Source: Microthyrium microscopicum
Lineage: Eukaryota; Ascomycota; Dothideomycetes; Microthyriales; Microthyriaceae
Reading direction: 5' to 3'
DNA: 64,000 bases
Assembly (NCBI GenBank): GCA_010405405.1
Contig: MU004231.1
Coordinates: 2,161,249 to 2,225,248, forward strand
A program made the translations under genes and the position numbers. This document shows positions 1 through 12,833 of the stretch, piece after piece. How positions within the stretch are numbered: position 1 is the stretch's first letter; each line of letters opens with the position of its first letter. The notes under the pieces were generated by a model. That model had not been told where the DNA came from, did not search any database, and saw only the letters and a program-made list of their open reading frames with translations.

Positions 1-3000
1 AAGCTTAGTTTTTAGAGATATAATTAACCTAATCCTTATATAAAACTAGTTCCTAACTCTTAATTATAAGAGAAGCTTTTAGATAGCTAAGTTAAATTAG
101 TTTCTTCTTCTTATTAAATAGTATAAGTAGTAGGCTAGTCTTAGATAGTAACTTCTCCTTATTCTTACTATAGTAGTAACCTTTTTAAGCTTTAGTATAT
201 TATTTTTCTTTAAGCTTAGTAATTACCTTTTTATAAGTATTATTTATAGCTTTATACTTAGGAAATAAGTTAAACATACTAGAATTAAGGTTTTAATAAT
301 AACTATAGCGCTATACCTTAAGCATAACTAATCCTTTAGGGCTACTATACTTATACTTTTTATAGTAATTCTAACTAACTCTAATAATACGTCTAATATA
401 TAAAAACTTAGAAGTAGTATAATTTCTAAAGATATACTAGTTATATTACTTCTAAGGATTAGTATTATACTATTTATTATATTAGTAAAAGATAAATTTA
501 CTAAGTAAGATTAGAGTTAGTAATACTTCTAGATATATAGAGTCTATAATATAAGTAAATTTACTAAATATTACTTAAATAGAAGTAGCCTAAGTATTAC
601 TATACTAAATCTTAGAAGGCTTATTATAGAATTCTACTATGCCTAGATAAAGATTACCTTTAAGCTATAGATAAGAAATAAAGTTAGTTAGAATTTAGAT
701 TAAGTTAAGGATATAGACTTACTTAACTAGCTTTTTACCTAAGCTTTTCTCTCCTTCTAGTAAGGTTAGTACTTACGTAGAATTAAGAGTAATAGTTTAC
801 TTTTAGAATTATAGATAATAAAAGTATTAGTTAAACTTTTACTTAAGAGTTACTAATAAAGTAGAAAAATCTTAAATATCTTTTAGTTTAGGATTAATAG
901 AAAAGAGGATACTATAAAAGACTTTATACTACTTTTAGAAGATAGATACAAATTAGTAAAATAAGGCTATTTTTAGTTAAAATAATAGTATAGTAATATT
1001 TCCTTTAGGTTATAAGAGAGGCTTAGACTTATTATCTAGATTAAGAGTATTAAGTACTATACTTTAGTTAATATCTATAGTAATATCTAATAGTTTACTA
1101 GTACTAATATTAGTATTATCTTTAGAATTATTATTATTATTATCTATTTCTAGTATATTATCTACTTTAGGAAGTATATTTTAGATTACGTAGTTAGCTA
1201 TCTAGGTAAGAGAGTTTATCTAATCTATATCTATTATATTTACGTTTTCTTCCTTATTTATATATTAGAGATTAGCTAGCTATAAAGTAAGCTCTTCTAA
1301 ATCCTATATTCTATTAGGTACTATAAAGAATTAGATAGAGAGAGATACTTACTAACTTAATAATAAGAGGGCTTTTATCTTTAAATATAAAAGGTTTACC
1401 TTTATCTTAAGTAGATAGGCTAGCTTCTTCTTTATTACTAGAAGCAATACGTTAATATTTAACTAAAGAATAGGTTTACCTAAGTTAAAATAGTAGCTAT
1501 ATTAGATAAGTTAGTTAAACTATTAGAGGACGTTAAATACCTATATATTTAGATAATACCTAGCGTCCTTTAGAAGGATCCTTAAGCGCTATAGTATAAA
1601 GTAAAAAAGATTATTTTATAATATAGGATTAGATTTAGAATTATAGATAGAATATAATTAAAGAAAAGTATAGTAGAGGGTAATAAAGGAAGAATAAAGG
1701 AGAAGAGGAATAGGTTAAAAGGTTAAGTAGAAGCAAATTTATTTCTAAGCAACCTTAAAATAGTAAAATTTTACTTATACGTAGTATATATAGTACCTTA
1801 TAACTATATAAAGTAATTCTAGGTAGTTATAATATAGGTATTTATCTTAGAAGGTTAGAAAATAATATCTTCGTAATAATATAATTACGTTAGTAGCTAA
1901 AGGTAAGGTAGTATCTAGTAAGTAAGCCTAATATTAGTAGGTATTAACCTAAGTAGTAATTACTATATAGTATATTATTTAAAGTCTATAGAAAGTAAGA
2001 GAATAATATAAGAATAAGGTATTATAATTATTAAGGTACTATAATTATTTAGGTACTACAATAATTATATTATTAGTATTATAAATAAGTATTAATTACT
2101 AATAGTAGATACTAACCATAAGGTCTAAAAGGATATTAACTATAGGCAAGATGCTAATAAAATAATATTATACGTTATAATAGAGTCTATTAAAGAAAAA
2201 GGTTAATATAAATAGAAGAGGTTAAAAGTATAAAAAATTATATTAAATACTATATAAATTTAACTATGTCTACCTTATAAGCTAAGCTTAATTATCTATA
2301 AATAGTATTAGTATAATAATCTAATATATAATAAGATATAAACTAGACTTAGTCTAACGTATAGTCTATAAAGAGCGTTAAGACAAAAACTATGTACTAT
2401 AGCTATATAAATATTATCTTTAGGATATTATTATAGGCTTAGGTAAGAATTATACTAAAGTAACTAAATATTAGTAAAAGCTTTAAATATATATACTAAT
2501 TTATAAGTATAAGATATTACGTTATAAAGAAAAAGAAAGAGATAGAAAATAGAACGTAATATTAAATAGTAAGAGTATCTTAAGCTATTAACTTTATAAC
2601 GCCTAGAATAAATCTATAGTTTCCTAAAATAATTAATATACTATTTTTATTAATAATAGTCTTAAGTATTTATAGATAGATATAATAGGTATATTATTAT
2701 ACTTTAAATAAGAGTAGTATTAGTTTATAATACTTCTACTTTATACTAGCTACTATATACCTTAATTAGTCTTTAGTATATAGAATTTAAGCATACTAAG
2801 GTATATACTATTAATATCTATATACTAAATAATAAGAAAATTATAGTTAAATAGAGTAATAGTAGTAAGTAGCTAGTAAGTAGACTAGTAATACTAGTAA
2901 GTTTAAAGCGCGTAGCTATAAAGGATACCTTTTAGTATTATTAATAGCGCTAGTTTTAGTAACGTAGTTACTAAACGTAAGCTTTATTATACTAATAAGA

Positions 3001-5450
3001 GTAAGTAAAATATATAGGACGCCTAAAGTCTTCTATAGGTTATTACTTAGTTATACGTAAGAGAGGATTATAGTAAATAAGTAAAGCTAGATAAATCTTA
3101 CTATATAAGTTTAGGACGCAAATAAAGTTAAAGTAATAGAGCCTTATAGTATAAATATAGACTAATGCTTATTAACTATAATAGATAGGTTATTATAGTA
3201 TATCTATAATTATTTACCTAAATAAGAAATTAATACTTATCTTTATATATATAGTATAGCCTTATAGAGTTTAATTGCTAGACTAGTCTTTAAAAAATAG
3301 TCTTTAAGGCTAATATATATAATATATATAATATTAGTTTATATAAGTAGTAGTATATATTTTTAGATTTAGTTCTAATTATAAGTTATCTTTATAGAAG
3401 AACGTAACTATTACTCTATATTATTTACTAAAGAAATAGTAGTAAAATTAAAGTAAGAAGCATCTAGCATAGGACTATTATATAAATGCTTATATATATA
3501 TAGTATTAAATTAATGCTATAATAGTAGAGTTACTTAATAGTAGTTTACTATTAATAAGCTTAAGGCTAATATTAGTTAGTTATTTAGTAACTAAAGATA
3601 TATTAAGATATTAGATTAAACCTATTAAAATAAACGTATAATAAATAGACTAAAGGCTAATAATAAGATAATAATCTAGTAATAAAATAAAGATATATAT
3701 CTTTATCTAGGTTATATTTCTAGTCTTAAGATTAATAGAGGCTATAATACGTATAAGATAAAAGCAGATTATAGTAGTAAAAGTCTTTAGTAGGCCTTTA
3801 TTATTACTAATATATTTCTTATGCTTAATAAAATAAATAAAGAGTAGAGTAGGGTAATGCCTAATAAAGGTATACTTTTAATAGGTATTATTAAGGCTTC
3901 TAAGCTTATTATTTAATTAAACCTCTTTACTAGTTAATTATACTTTAACTCCTTTATAAATTATACTAAAGTTTATAAAACTCTAGGATTATTATAGTAA
4001 GCACCTATAAGTAGAGATATTACTATATAACTTAATAGATTTATTCTAAATAAATCTAGAACCTTTAAAAAGAGTCTAATTAAATTTCTCTCTATCCTAA
4101 TAATAAAAGTCTATTATAATAGTAATAATACTAAAAAAATATATATAAGTAAGATACTAGATAGAGAGTTATTAGAGTAGTACAAATTTTTTAAAGAGTA
4201 AGTACTAAGGCTTATAAGAGAAGTAGATATATTAAGTTTACTACTAAAGTAAGTAGTAAAGTAGATATAATACTTAAAGTAAAGAAGATTATAGTAATAT
4301 AAGCCTTCTAATAGCTATTATTATTACTTATACTATATATTCTTAATAATATATAGAGAGTAAAGTAACTTAGCGCTTAGATAAGATTATAATAATTCTA
4401 GTACTATTAGAGTTTAGAGTATAGTAATAATATAGTATATAATAAGAGAAAGATATAATGCTAGTAGTAATATATAGTAGATTATAGTAATATAATATTT
4501 TAATAGCTATTTAAGTTGCCTTTATTCTTAATAAGATTTATAAGGGTAAATTAATAGACTTATAATAAAGTGGTATAAGTCTTCTATTAGTAGGTAGTAG
4601 TAGTAGTACTAATAGTCTTCTTACTTAAATAGGTAGCAAGAGAAAAATATAATACTAATAGTAAAGTAGATTATAGTATTATAAGTCTTCTAATAGTCTT
4701 TAGTATTACTCTAACTTTTAATAGGTTATTTAAGAGTAGACTAAAAGAAAGGTTAGGTAGAAGTAGTATAAGTTTTTTATTAGTATATAGTAGTACTATT
4801 TTATATACTAAGAGAATATAAGTAGAAAGTACTAGCTATAAAAGAAAGCTAACTTTATAGTAAAGAGAAGTAATTAACTTCTTTAATAGTTAGAGTTATT
4901 AGCCTTAGTACTAAACTAATATAGTATAGTAATAATAGAAAAGTAGGATAAGTATTAGTAAGCTTAAGTAGTAATCTTAGTATTAGAGGAATACTTATAA
5001 GATTAAGGCAATATAATAAAAAAGTAAAGTAGTAGTATATATCTTTCTTTAAGCCCTTATTATTACTCTAAATACTTAGAGAATATAATTAAGAGTAAGG
5101 TAATGCTATAGCCTATAGTACTCTACTAGTAGGCTTATATAACTAAATATAGAAGGAGTATATCTATCTAAGACGTATTATTAATATATTAATATTATTT
5201 TAGTAGAGTAAGTAAGAAGTAACGTTTCTTACTTAATATCTTACTATATTAGAATATATAATAAGGAGATTACTAAGAGTAGCTAGCTATTAAGCTACTA
5301 AATTAAGAGAGCAATTAAAGAGTAGTATTATCTAACTATAAAAATAATAGATAGTAATAAGAGTAAATATAACTTAATTTACATAATAGATAAGTCTATA
5401 AATAAGAAGAAGCTAAGAAAGCCTAAGAAGCTACTAACTTAATATTATAA

Positions 5451-5549
5451 AGAAGCTAGAGAAGCTAAAGAGACTAAAGAAGCTAAAGAAGCTAAAGAGA
5501 CTAAAGAAGCTAGAGAAGCTAAAAAAGCTAGAGAAGCTAAAGAAGCTAA
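5451..5549 (+). repeat. 9-bp tandem repeat (gaagctaaa-like)
   Basis: About eleven imperfect copies of a 9-bp unit close to gaagctaaa run head to tail, with weaker copies just upstream from about 5405. Read on the plus strand the unit would encode Glu-Ala-Lys/Arg repeats, so it may be the remains of a charged helical segment of a former element protein. Its G and C bases are in GA, GC and CT contexts, which RIP does not attack, and this may explain why it stays readable. Confidence 0.8.
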
Positions 5550-5910
5550 CTTTATTATAAAGAGAGTAAAAAAACTAGAAAGATAAAGATGCTAGCAAGT
5601 TTAATAGCATTATAAAGATAAGAATACTACTAAATACGTTACTAAAGACGCTACTAGTAATGCTAATAATATAAAGAAATAAGTATTATATAAAGTAAAG
5701 TAGCTAAACTTAATAGCATAATAAAAGCTAAAGACGCTATTAATATAAAGAAATAAATATTATATAAAGTAAAGCTAGAGATACTATTAGAAAAGCTAAT
5801 AGCCTAAAGATACTAATACTTTAATTAAAGAGAGAGAGAGAGATTAAAGATAGCTTAATAGAATAAGCTAAGAATATATACTAAGCCTAAGCCTAACCTA
5901 ACTACCTTAC

Positions 5911-6150
5911 CTATTTTTAGAAATAATACTAACTTATTTTTATAGCAAGGTCTAATTATAAACTTTTTAGTATAGTTAAACTAATTTTTAGAAATTTTAC
6001 TAACTCTTTTCTATAGTAAAGTCTAACTATAAACTTTTTAGTATAGTTAAATTAATTTTTAGAGAATTCTACTAACTTATTTTTATAATAAGGTTTAACT
6101 ATAAACTTTTTAATATAGTTAAACTAATTTTTAGAGAATTCTACTATAAG
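5911..6150 (+). repeat. 71-bp minisatellite, about 3.4 copies
   Basis: A unit containing a TTTTTAGA...ACTAACTTATTT core followed by a TATAAACTTTTTAGTATAG segment recurs with T-tract starts at 5914, 5985, 6056 and 6128, a period of 71-72 bp. The copies differ from each other mostly by transitions. Confidence 0.8.
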
Positions 6151-6390
6151 AATATTAAGAACTAATGCTATAATACTATATATTAAGATATTAAAGAAAA
6201 TAAAAGTAAAGAGTATTAGTAACCTAAGCTTAACTTAGCTACCTAATCTCTTTTTAGAAAGGTTACTAATTTTTAGAAATATCTACTATAGAAGATATTA
6301 AGAATTAATACTATAATACTAAGATATTAAGAGTAAAGAAAATAAAAAAATAGCGTAATAAAGTAAAAAAGTATTAAGAACTTAAGTCTA

Positions 6391-6655
6391 CCTAACTACT
6401 TAACTTATTTTTAGAAATAATACTAATTTTTAGATAATTCTACTAACTTATTTCTATAATAAGTTCTAACTATATTAAGGAGTAATACTAGGATACTAAT
6501 ATATTAAATTAAAAAAGATAAAAGATAATATAATAGAAGTAAAAAGTATTAAAGACCTAAGCTTACCTAACTACTTAACTTATTTTTAGAAATAATACTA
6601 ATTTTTAAATAATTCTACTAACTCTTTTTTATAGTAAGTTCTAATTATATTAAAA
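6391..6655 (+). repeat. Spaced copies of the same minisatellite family, 175 bp apart
   Basis: Two roughly 90-bp blocks starting at 6391 and 6566 share cctaactacttaactt, then the TTTTTAGA core, then a TATAATAAGTTCTAA-like tail. They resemble the 71-bp units upstream, so the whole 5.88-6.66 kb stretch is one decayed tandem-repeat domain. A partial copy also lies near 6241-6290. Confidence 0.65.
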
Positions 6656-9600
6656 TAAAAGAAATAGTAGTAATAATAGAGAAAAGAAGAGAAAAAGAAG
6701 AAGAAAAAAAAAAGTAAACTAATAGTCTAAGTTACTAATATTAATAATCTTAGCGTTAGCTTTTTTATAGTTTTAAATCTTTAGAGTAACTTAACTACCC
6801 TTAAGGCAAGAGATTAGCTCTTTAAAATAATACTTATCTAAGTACTAAAAATATATAGAGCTAGTTCTAACTATAAAATAACGATATATCTAAATAATTA
6901 TATTTAATTAATCTTTATAACTTATTACTTTAGCTAGTATAGTATTATATAATATTTTATATTATACTATAAGGTTAATAAAATAATCTATAATATTATA
7001 TATTATATTAGTATAAATTAAACTAAGATTATATTATTACGTTTTCTTATAAGCTACTTATCTCTAGCTAAGCTTAAAGGACTTTTTTAAGTCTACGTAT
7101 TTTACTATAAAGTAGAAAACCTAAAAGAAGTTATAGATAGAATATGCTTTTTTTATAGCCTTAGTAATATTAGCTACTATTTTTAAGAGTTTATTAGCTA
7201 ACTTATTCTTAGAATTAGAGGCTTAAGCCTCTACTTACGTTTATTATTATATTAGTTTATAGTTACTATAGTATAACGTAGTATAAATTAATAAGCTAAA
7301 ATAAGTTTAAAAATCTAATAGTTAAAATTAGAGAAAGAATATAAGAGGAGAATATAAGGTTAGTTATAATAATAGTAAAGTATATAGAATAATAAAAAAT
7401 AAATATATCTTTATAAGAGTATAAGTATTAAACTTATACTAACTAATTTATTAAAGAAAAGCTATATAAGCTATTATTTTTTAAGAGTAAGTAAGCCTAA
7501 AAATTGCTATTAAATACTCTTCTTCTATTAACTTCTCTAAAAAAACTTATAAGTAATATAAGAATATATACTATTATAAAGCTTAATCTAAATTTAAATT
7601 AGTAATATTCTTCTCTTTAGCTAAGAAGAGCATCTTCTAAACTTAAGTGCTATTATTACTTAACTTAGTAGAGTTAAGCTTAGTAGATTAAGCTAAAGGT
7701 TCTTAATTCTTAGCCTTTATAAGTACTACTACTAACTAAAATTTAAAGAGTAGAGTAGTATAGTCTTTTATCTATTTCTTTATAAGCTTTTTATATTTAT
7801 TATTCTACTCCTTCTTCTACTTATAGTAACGCTTTATAGTACTTTAGATAATAAACTCTTTTCTATTAAAAAAGTCTATAATTTAACTTTTATAATCTTA
7901 TAAATATAAATTAGTATATGTTTATATAATAGTTTATAGTATATATATTAAGCCTAATCTATAATAATCTATTAAATTAGACTTAAAGCAAAGTAAAAAT
8001 AATTAATTAATTAGCTAGTATAGTTTATATATAAAAGTAACTTTTTTTAAAGCTAAGATCTCCTTAGGAGAGAATCTAAAGAGCTTCTTAAGCTTTTTAG
8101 CCTCCTTATTAGTAGCTAGATAAGGGTTAGTAGCAAGTAAAGAGGCATAAAAGTTATCTCTAGGTATAATAAAGTAAATTTTTTAAAAAAAAAATTAAAA
8201 AAAAAACGTAAAAAAAGGAAGCATAAAAATATTTAAAAAAATAAAGCATAAAAATATTTAAAAATAGGCAAGTAGTAGTAGTAAACATAATAATAAAGTA
8301 ACTTCTTATACTTAAAGAAGAAGAGAAAAAAAGAATTACTAAGTCTTAATTTTAATTAAGTAGAAGATAATACATAAGGCATATTCTAAGTTTAAGCGCT
8401 TTTACTATATATTTCTAATATATAGTAAGAATAATAATATATTAGTAGAGAAGAGTATATAGCGCCTTCTTTATTCTAGTATTCTTAGTCTTTTCTTATT
8501 TATACTAACTAACTTTTAGGAAAAAGTAAGTAATACTTTACTATAAAAATAAGTACGCTTCTTAATACTACTAATATAATAAGATCTATTATAGCATATA
8601 TTACTCTATATATTCTAGTAATTTAAGAAAGTATTAAGAAGTATAAAAGTATAGATTTATCTTTATTAAAAAAGGTACTTCTAAGTAACTTTAATATATA
8701 AGCGTTATAGATAGAAGTATTTAACTTTTATATAAAGAATTAAAAGTAGTATAAAGTTATATAAGAAAGTATATCTTAGCGTATAGAGTTAATAAACGCT
8801 AAAGACTTTATAGAATTAGTAAAATTATCTAGAAATTAACTTAGAGAACTAAAAAGGAAAGAATAAATTATTATAAAGTAGAAGAGTAAAAATAATAAGA
8901 AGAATAAACTAGTAAAGAAGAAGACTAATAAGAAAGAATAGAACCTACTAAAAGGTAAAAATACTAGTAGTAAAAATAAATTAAGAAGAAATAAAGAAAG
9001 AAGGAAAGAAATAACGTTAAAAGAAAATAAGAATAATATTTAAAAGTTATAGAGTACTATAAAGTAGGTTAAGGTAGCTTTTAAGAAAGACTTAATAAAA
9101 CTTAATACTATAAAATTTAGAACAATATAAGTTTATAATAGTTACTTAGCTAAGAAACTATTATATATAAAAAAATTTTACTAGTTAATAAGAGAATAAA
9201 TTCTATAAGTAGTTAAGTTAGGAAGCCTCTATTAAGCCTTAAGGCTAAAGGAAATATTCTTACTAATAAGACTTTACCTAACCTAAGATCTACCCCTATA
9301 GATATACTTATAGTAGCCTTAGATATAGATAGTATATCTATTATATAAAAGGATAATTATTTTATAGACTTAATTATATATAAGCTTCTTTATAATATTA
9401 AGTAAATTCTAACCTCTCTATATAGTAAAACTATACTAAGCTTATATATATTTTTAGTATAAGGCATCTTATAAATATTTAGTACTATTTAATACTTTCT
9501 TTATCTTAAGTCTAGTATCTATTATAAAAGATAATATATAAAGTCTCTATAGCGCCTTATTAAAAATATATTACTTTACTTTTATTAACCTATCTCTAAT

Positions 9601-9900
9601 ATATATATATTAATTAGGAGAAAGCCTAATCTAGCCTTTATATAAATTTAAGGTATTAAAAACTTAAAGTTCTTTTATATATATTACCTTTATACCTATA
9701 AAAGTAGAAACGAAGCTAATCTATATTAAATCCTTTATTATATCTATATAATTTACTAAAAGCTTACTTAGTATAAAGCCCTACTAAAATTATATAAACT
9801 TCCTATTTTAAAGCCTCTATATAACATTTACGTTTTAAAGCCTCTTATAATTAGTAGGAGGCTAAAATGCATAATCTACTAACTATATTAGGCTCTAAGG

Positions 9901-10232
9901 GGCCTTCGCCCCTATGAAGCACGGAACGCGTATAACCAGCCTACCCCCTAGTCCCCTACTGCAGTGTTAGTCGTCCAGTAGTCTCGAGAGCAGAGCTGTG
10001 GAGATCCATAGAGCTCCCCACCTTTGCTACTGTCATCTTGTGATAGAAGTCGTACGGAACATGTACTTTTAGAATGATAACTAATCGCAGCTTCCTTTTA
10101 CCCGTTTGAGGTACTTTGTCAATCACATCAATGATCTTCACAAACTCTCTTGTCCCATTACATACTACATACTACACAGGTATCAGAAACTAGTACTCCA
10201 GCTTTCACGCATCGAAGCCATATATCGACATC
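9901..10232 (+). other. Transition from the AT-rich block and upstream region of the ALDH gene
   Basis: Base composition returns to normal here. A short hairpin (AGGGGC, loop CTTC, GCCCCT) lies on the boundary at about 9898-9913. The remainder is the only promoter-sized space for the aldehyde dehydrogenase at 10233. I see no gene in it. Confidence 0.6.
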
Positions 10233-12012
10233 ATGGCCCCAAATCTACCATTCAAGGTACATTATTATATGATATAGCTCCATTGCCTCCCAGAAGACAA
10301 CTAACCTCAACAGCTAAACAACCCCGAGTTATTTCGAGACAAGTCCTACGTCGATGGCCAATGGGTCGAATCGACCAGCGGCCAACGATTTGATATCGTT
10401 GGTACGAATTCCATAGAACACCAACCCTCTGACCATCCATCTAACAATATCCCCAGATCCAGGCAACGGCAAAGTCTTCGCCTCCTGCCCAACTAACACA
10501 GCAGACGATGTCGATAAGACAGTCAACGCCGCCCACGCCGCCTTCCTCAAATACCGCACCCTCAACCCCCGCAAACGCGCCCAACTCCTCTACAAATGGG
10601 ACGCCCTCATCCGCGAAAACGTCTCCGACATCTGCCAAATCCTCACCCACGAGACCGGTAAACCCCTCGCCGAATCCCGCGGCGAACTAGACTATTCCCT
10701 TGGATTCACCTGGTGGTTTGCCGGCGAAGCAGAGCGCATACGTGGAACGGTAGCAACACCAGCGATTGATGGGAGGCGAGTGTTTACGGTGAAGCAGCCG
10801 ATTGGTGTGGCTGCTGCGCTGGTGCCATGGAATTTCCCTGTGGCTATGATATTGAGAAAGTGTGGAGCGGCGTTTGCGGCGGGGTGTAGTATCGTTATTA
10901 AACCGAGTCCGGAGACGCCGTTGACTGTGTTGGCGTTAGCAGCATTGGCGGAAAAGGCGGGGTTTGAGGGGGGAGTTATGAATGTGTTGACGACGGATTT
11001 GGAGAATACGCCGGGGTTGAGTGAGGCGTTGTGTAGACATGAGCATGTTAAGAAGGTTTCGTTTACGGGATCGGTAAGTGGATGGAGAAGCTTTGTTGCA
11101 AGATTACGGCACTGACCGACATAGACACGGGTAGGAAAGCTGATAGCCAAGATATGTGCTGATGGACTCAAGAAGGTTACGCTTGAGCTCGGAGGTAACT
11201 GTCCAGTACTGGTCTTTGACGATGCAAATTTGGATCAAGCGGCCGATGCTATCTCTGCTCTGAAGTGGCGGCATGCTGGACAAGCATGTATCACAGTAAA
11301 CCGGATCTTCGTACAGAAAGGAGTATATGAGAAGTTTATCAACATTATGCTAGAAAGAGCAAAGAAACTCAAAGTCGGCCATGGAGCGAAAGACGACACT
11401 ACAATGGGTCCAGTAACTACACCTCGCAGTATCGACAAAGCTCTTAGCCTGGTTGAAGACGCAAAGAAGAACGGGAGTCGCATTCTTATCGGAGGGAACA
11501 AGTTGGAGATTGATGGAGGTTATTTCTTCGAGCCTACTGTCATTGCGGATGCTAAAGACGACTTGATGCTGGCCCAGGAAGAGCAGTTTGCTCCAATTGC
11601 CGCCTTCTTTGTGTTTGACACTGAAGAAGAGGCTGTCGAGAGAGCCAATAACACGAGTGTAAGATTATGCTTTGACACAGTGATCAATGTTTCTAACACA
11701 AACCAGATGGGACTTGCAAGCTACTTCTTCACCAAGAATGTGGACCGGACCTGGAGGCTACTGGAGAACTTGGAGGCTGGTATGATGTAAGTGTAGCGTA
11801 GTAACTCTATCGTGGCCTAGTGGTTATGCTACAATACTTTGATTATACTAACAAGCGTTGACAGAGGCATGAATACAGGAAACCAATCGGCAGCAGAAAG
11901 CCCGTTTGGAGGTATTAAGCAGTCCGGATATGGAAAAGAGTCTGGAAAGGACGTGGCCATTGACGAATACCTCATCACCAAGACTGGAACAATGACGGTT
12001 GAAGGTCTATAA
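10233..12012 (+). CDS. NAD(P)-dependent aldehyde dehydrogenase, succinate-semialdehyde type
   Basis: Oxidises an aldehyde to the acid, most likely succinate semialdehyde in the GABA shunt. Six exons fit: 10233-10256, 10314-10401, 10457-11073, 11125-11658, 11707-11786 and 11865-12012, giving 496 residues, the normal family length. Visible motifs are the cofactor-region PWNFPVAM, the general base Glu in LELGGN (about residue 264), the catalytic Cys in GQACITVNR (about 298), and the C-terminal ESPFGGIKQSGYGKE. All introns have GT-AG ends and several have CTAAC-like branch sites. The start is the ATG giving MAPNLPFK. Oddities are Trp in KWRHAGQAC where the family usually has Phe-Arg, and Cys in ELGGNC where Ala is usual. 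The gene begins about 330 bp from the RIP block, yet its frame is intact. Exact substrate is inferred. Confidence 0.9.
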
Positions 12013-12833
12013 AATACCGGACGTACAATAATATAGAGGTCCCGATCTAATTTTCCCTCCCGATGTGCTTGATCTCACAGACGTTCTGGATAAGAATCGT
12101 TTTATGTATGCTACTGGCAGCTGTTTTCTTTCTGTTATACCTCTGACTTCAAATCGGACTCTGGAGGTGAGGCGAGCTGAGCAGCCTGTCGGTAGCTTGT
12201 ACAATAAAGGATAGATGAGGTTGACCGGCTAGCATTGAAGAGCTGTCAATCGTGGCTCAGGAGATTACCTAAGGCCCGCAAGTTTGTGATGTTGGATGGG
12301 TTTTGCAGAGAGTCAAGCACATATCAAGATGAACAGAAGCCCAGATAGGATTAAATTGGCAAGAAACATCCAGTTTTGCCGCATTGATGATTGTCAGAGA
12401 AGAATAATACAAGCACCGGATCAATACCACTAGCTGCGCGAGGTCCAACTGACAATAGGATGAATAAGAAAGCTCACCTACGAGCAGGAACTAGACCTCT
12501 ATGAACGACTCGGTTCTCGCCAACTCCTTTGCACCGTCTTTTCTCCCACTGTTTAGCCTTTCTCAATCTTCAATCCTACACAGCACTTTCATCACTTACT
12601 AGCACATCAGTACTTTCCGCAACTTCAGATCATCACCAAGGCCTTTCCCAATTGCAACACGCCAACTGACAACAAGCTTCAACCTAACACTTCAATCAGT
12701 CTTCAGCGTCATAGCAGGAGCGTTCCTTAAGCTAGTCGTGTGCTTATCCTGCCTCTCGTCTACATATCTCTCACCTTTCCTCGACATCACGAACAGCATT
12801 CTCAGTACCACTACCTACACCAACACCAACACA
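12013..12833 (+). other. Intergenic region and pyrimidine/ACC-rich leader
   Basis: No convincing gene. The last 300 bases are rich in CT and CAC and read like a fungal promoter and 5' leader for the ORF at 12834. The frame of that ORF extends upstream to 12738 without an ATG in good context. Confidence 0.5.

Larger units (their letters stand above)
1..9900. repeat. AT-rich RIP-mutated repeat block
   Basis: The block is extremely AT-rich and saturated with TAA and TAG on both strands, and no open frame of 60 codons survives. CpA and TpG dinucleotides are almost absent while CpT, CpC and some CpG remain. This is what repeat-induced point mutation (CpA to TpA on both strands) leaves behind in ascomycetes. 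Residual CpA/TpG is mostly in GCA/TGC context. The source was presumably one or more transposable elements, perhaps nested, but decay is too deep for me to name a family; lysine-rich and Glu-Ala-Lys-like coding ghosts are visible near 5.4 and 8.9 kb. The change to normal composition at about 9,900 is abrupt. Confidence 0.9.

Noticed and set aside
1-9900. Assigning the RIP block to a named transposon family
   Set aside because: Mutation is too dense to recognise any domain reliably by reading; naming a family would be a guess.
12738-12833. Longer start for the basic-tail ORF, with a hydrophobic MCLSCLSSTYL beginning
   Set aside because: The region is CT/ACC-rich like a leader, and the ATG at 12834 has a strong context and begins the expected basic tail.
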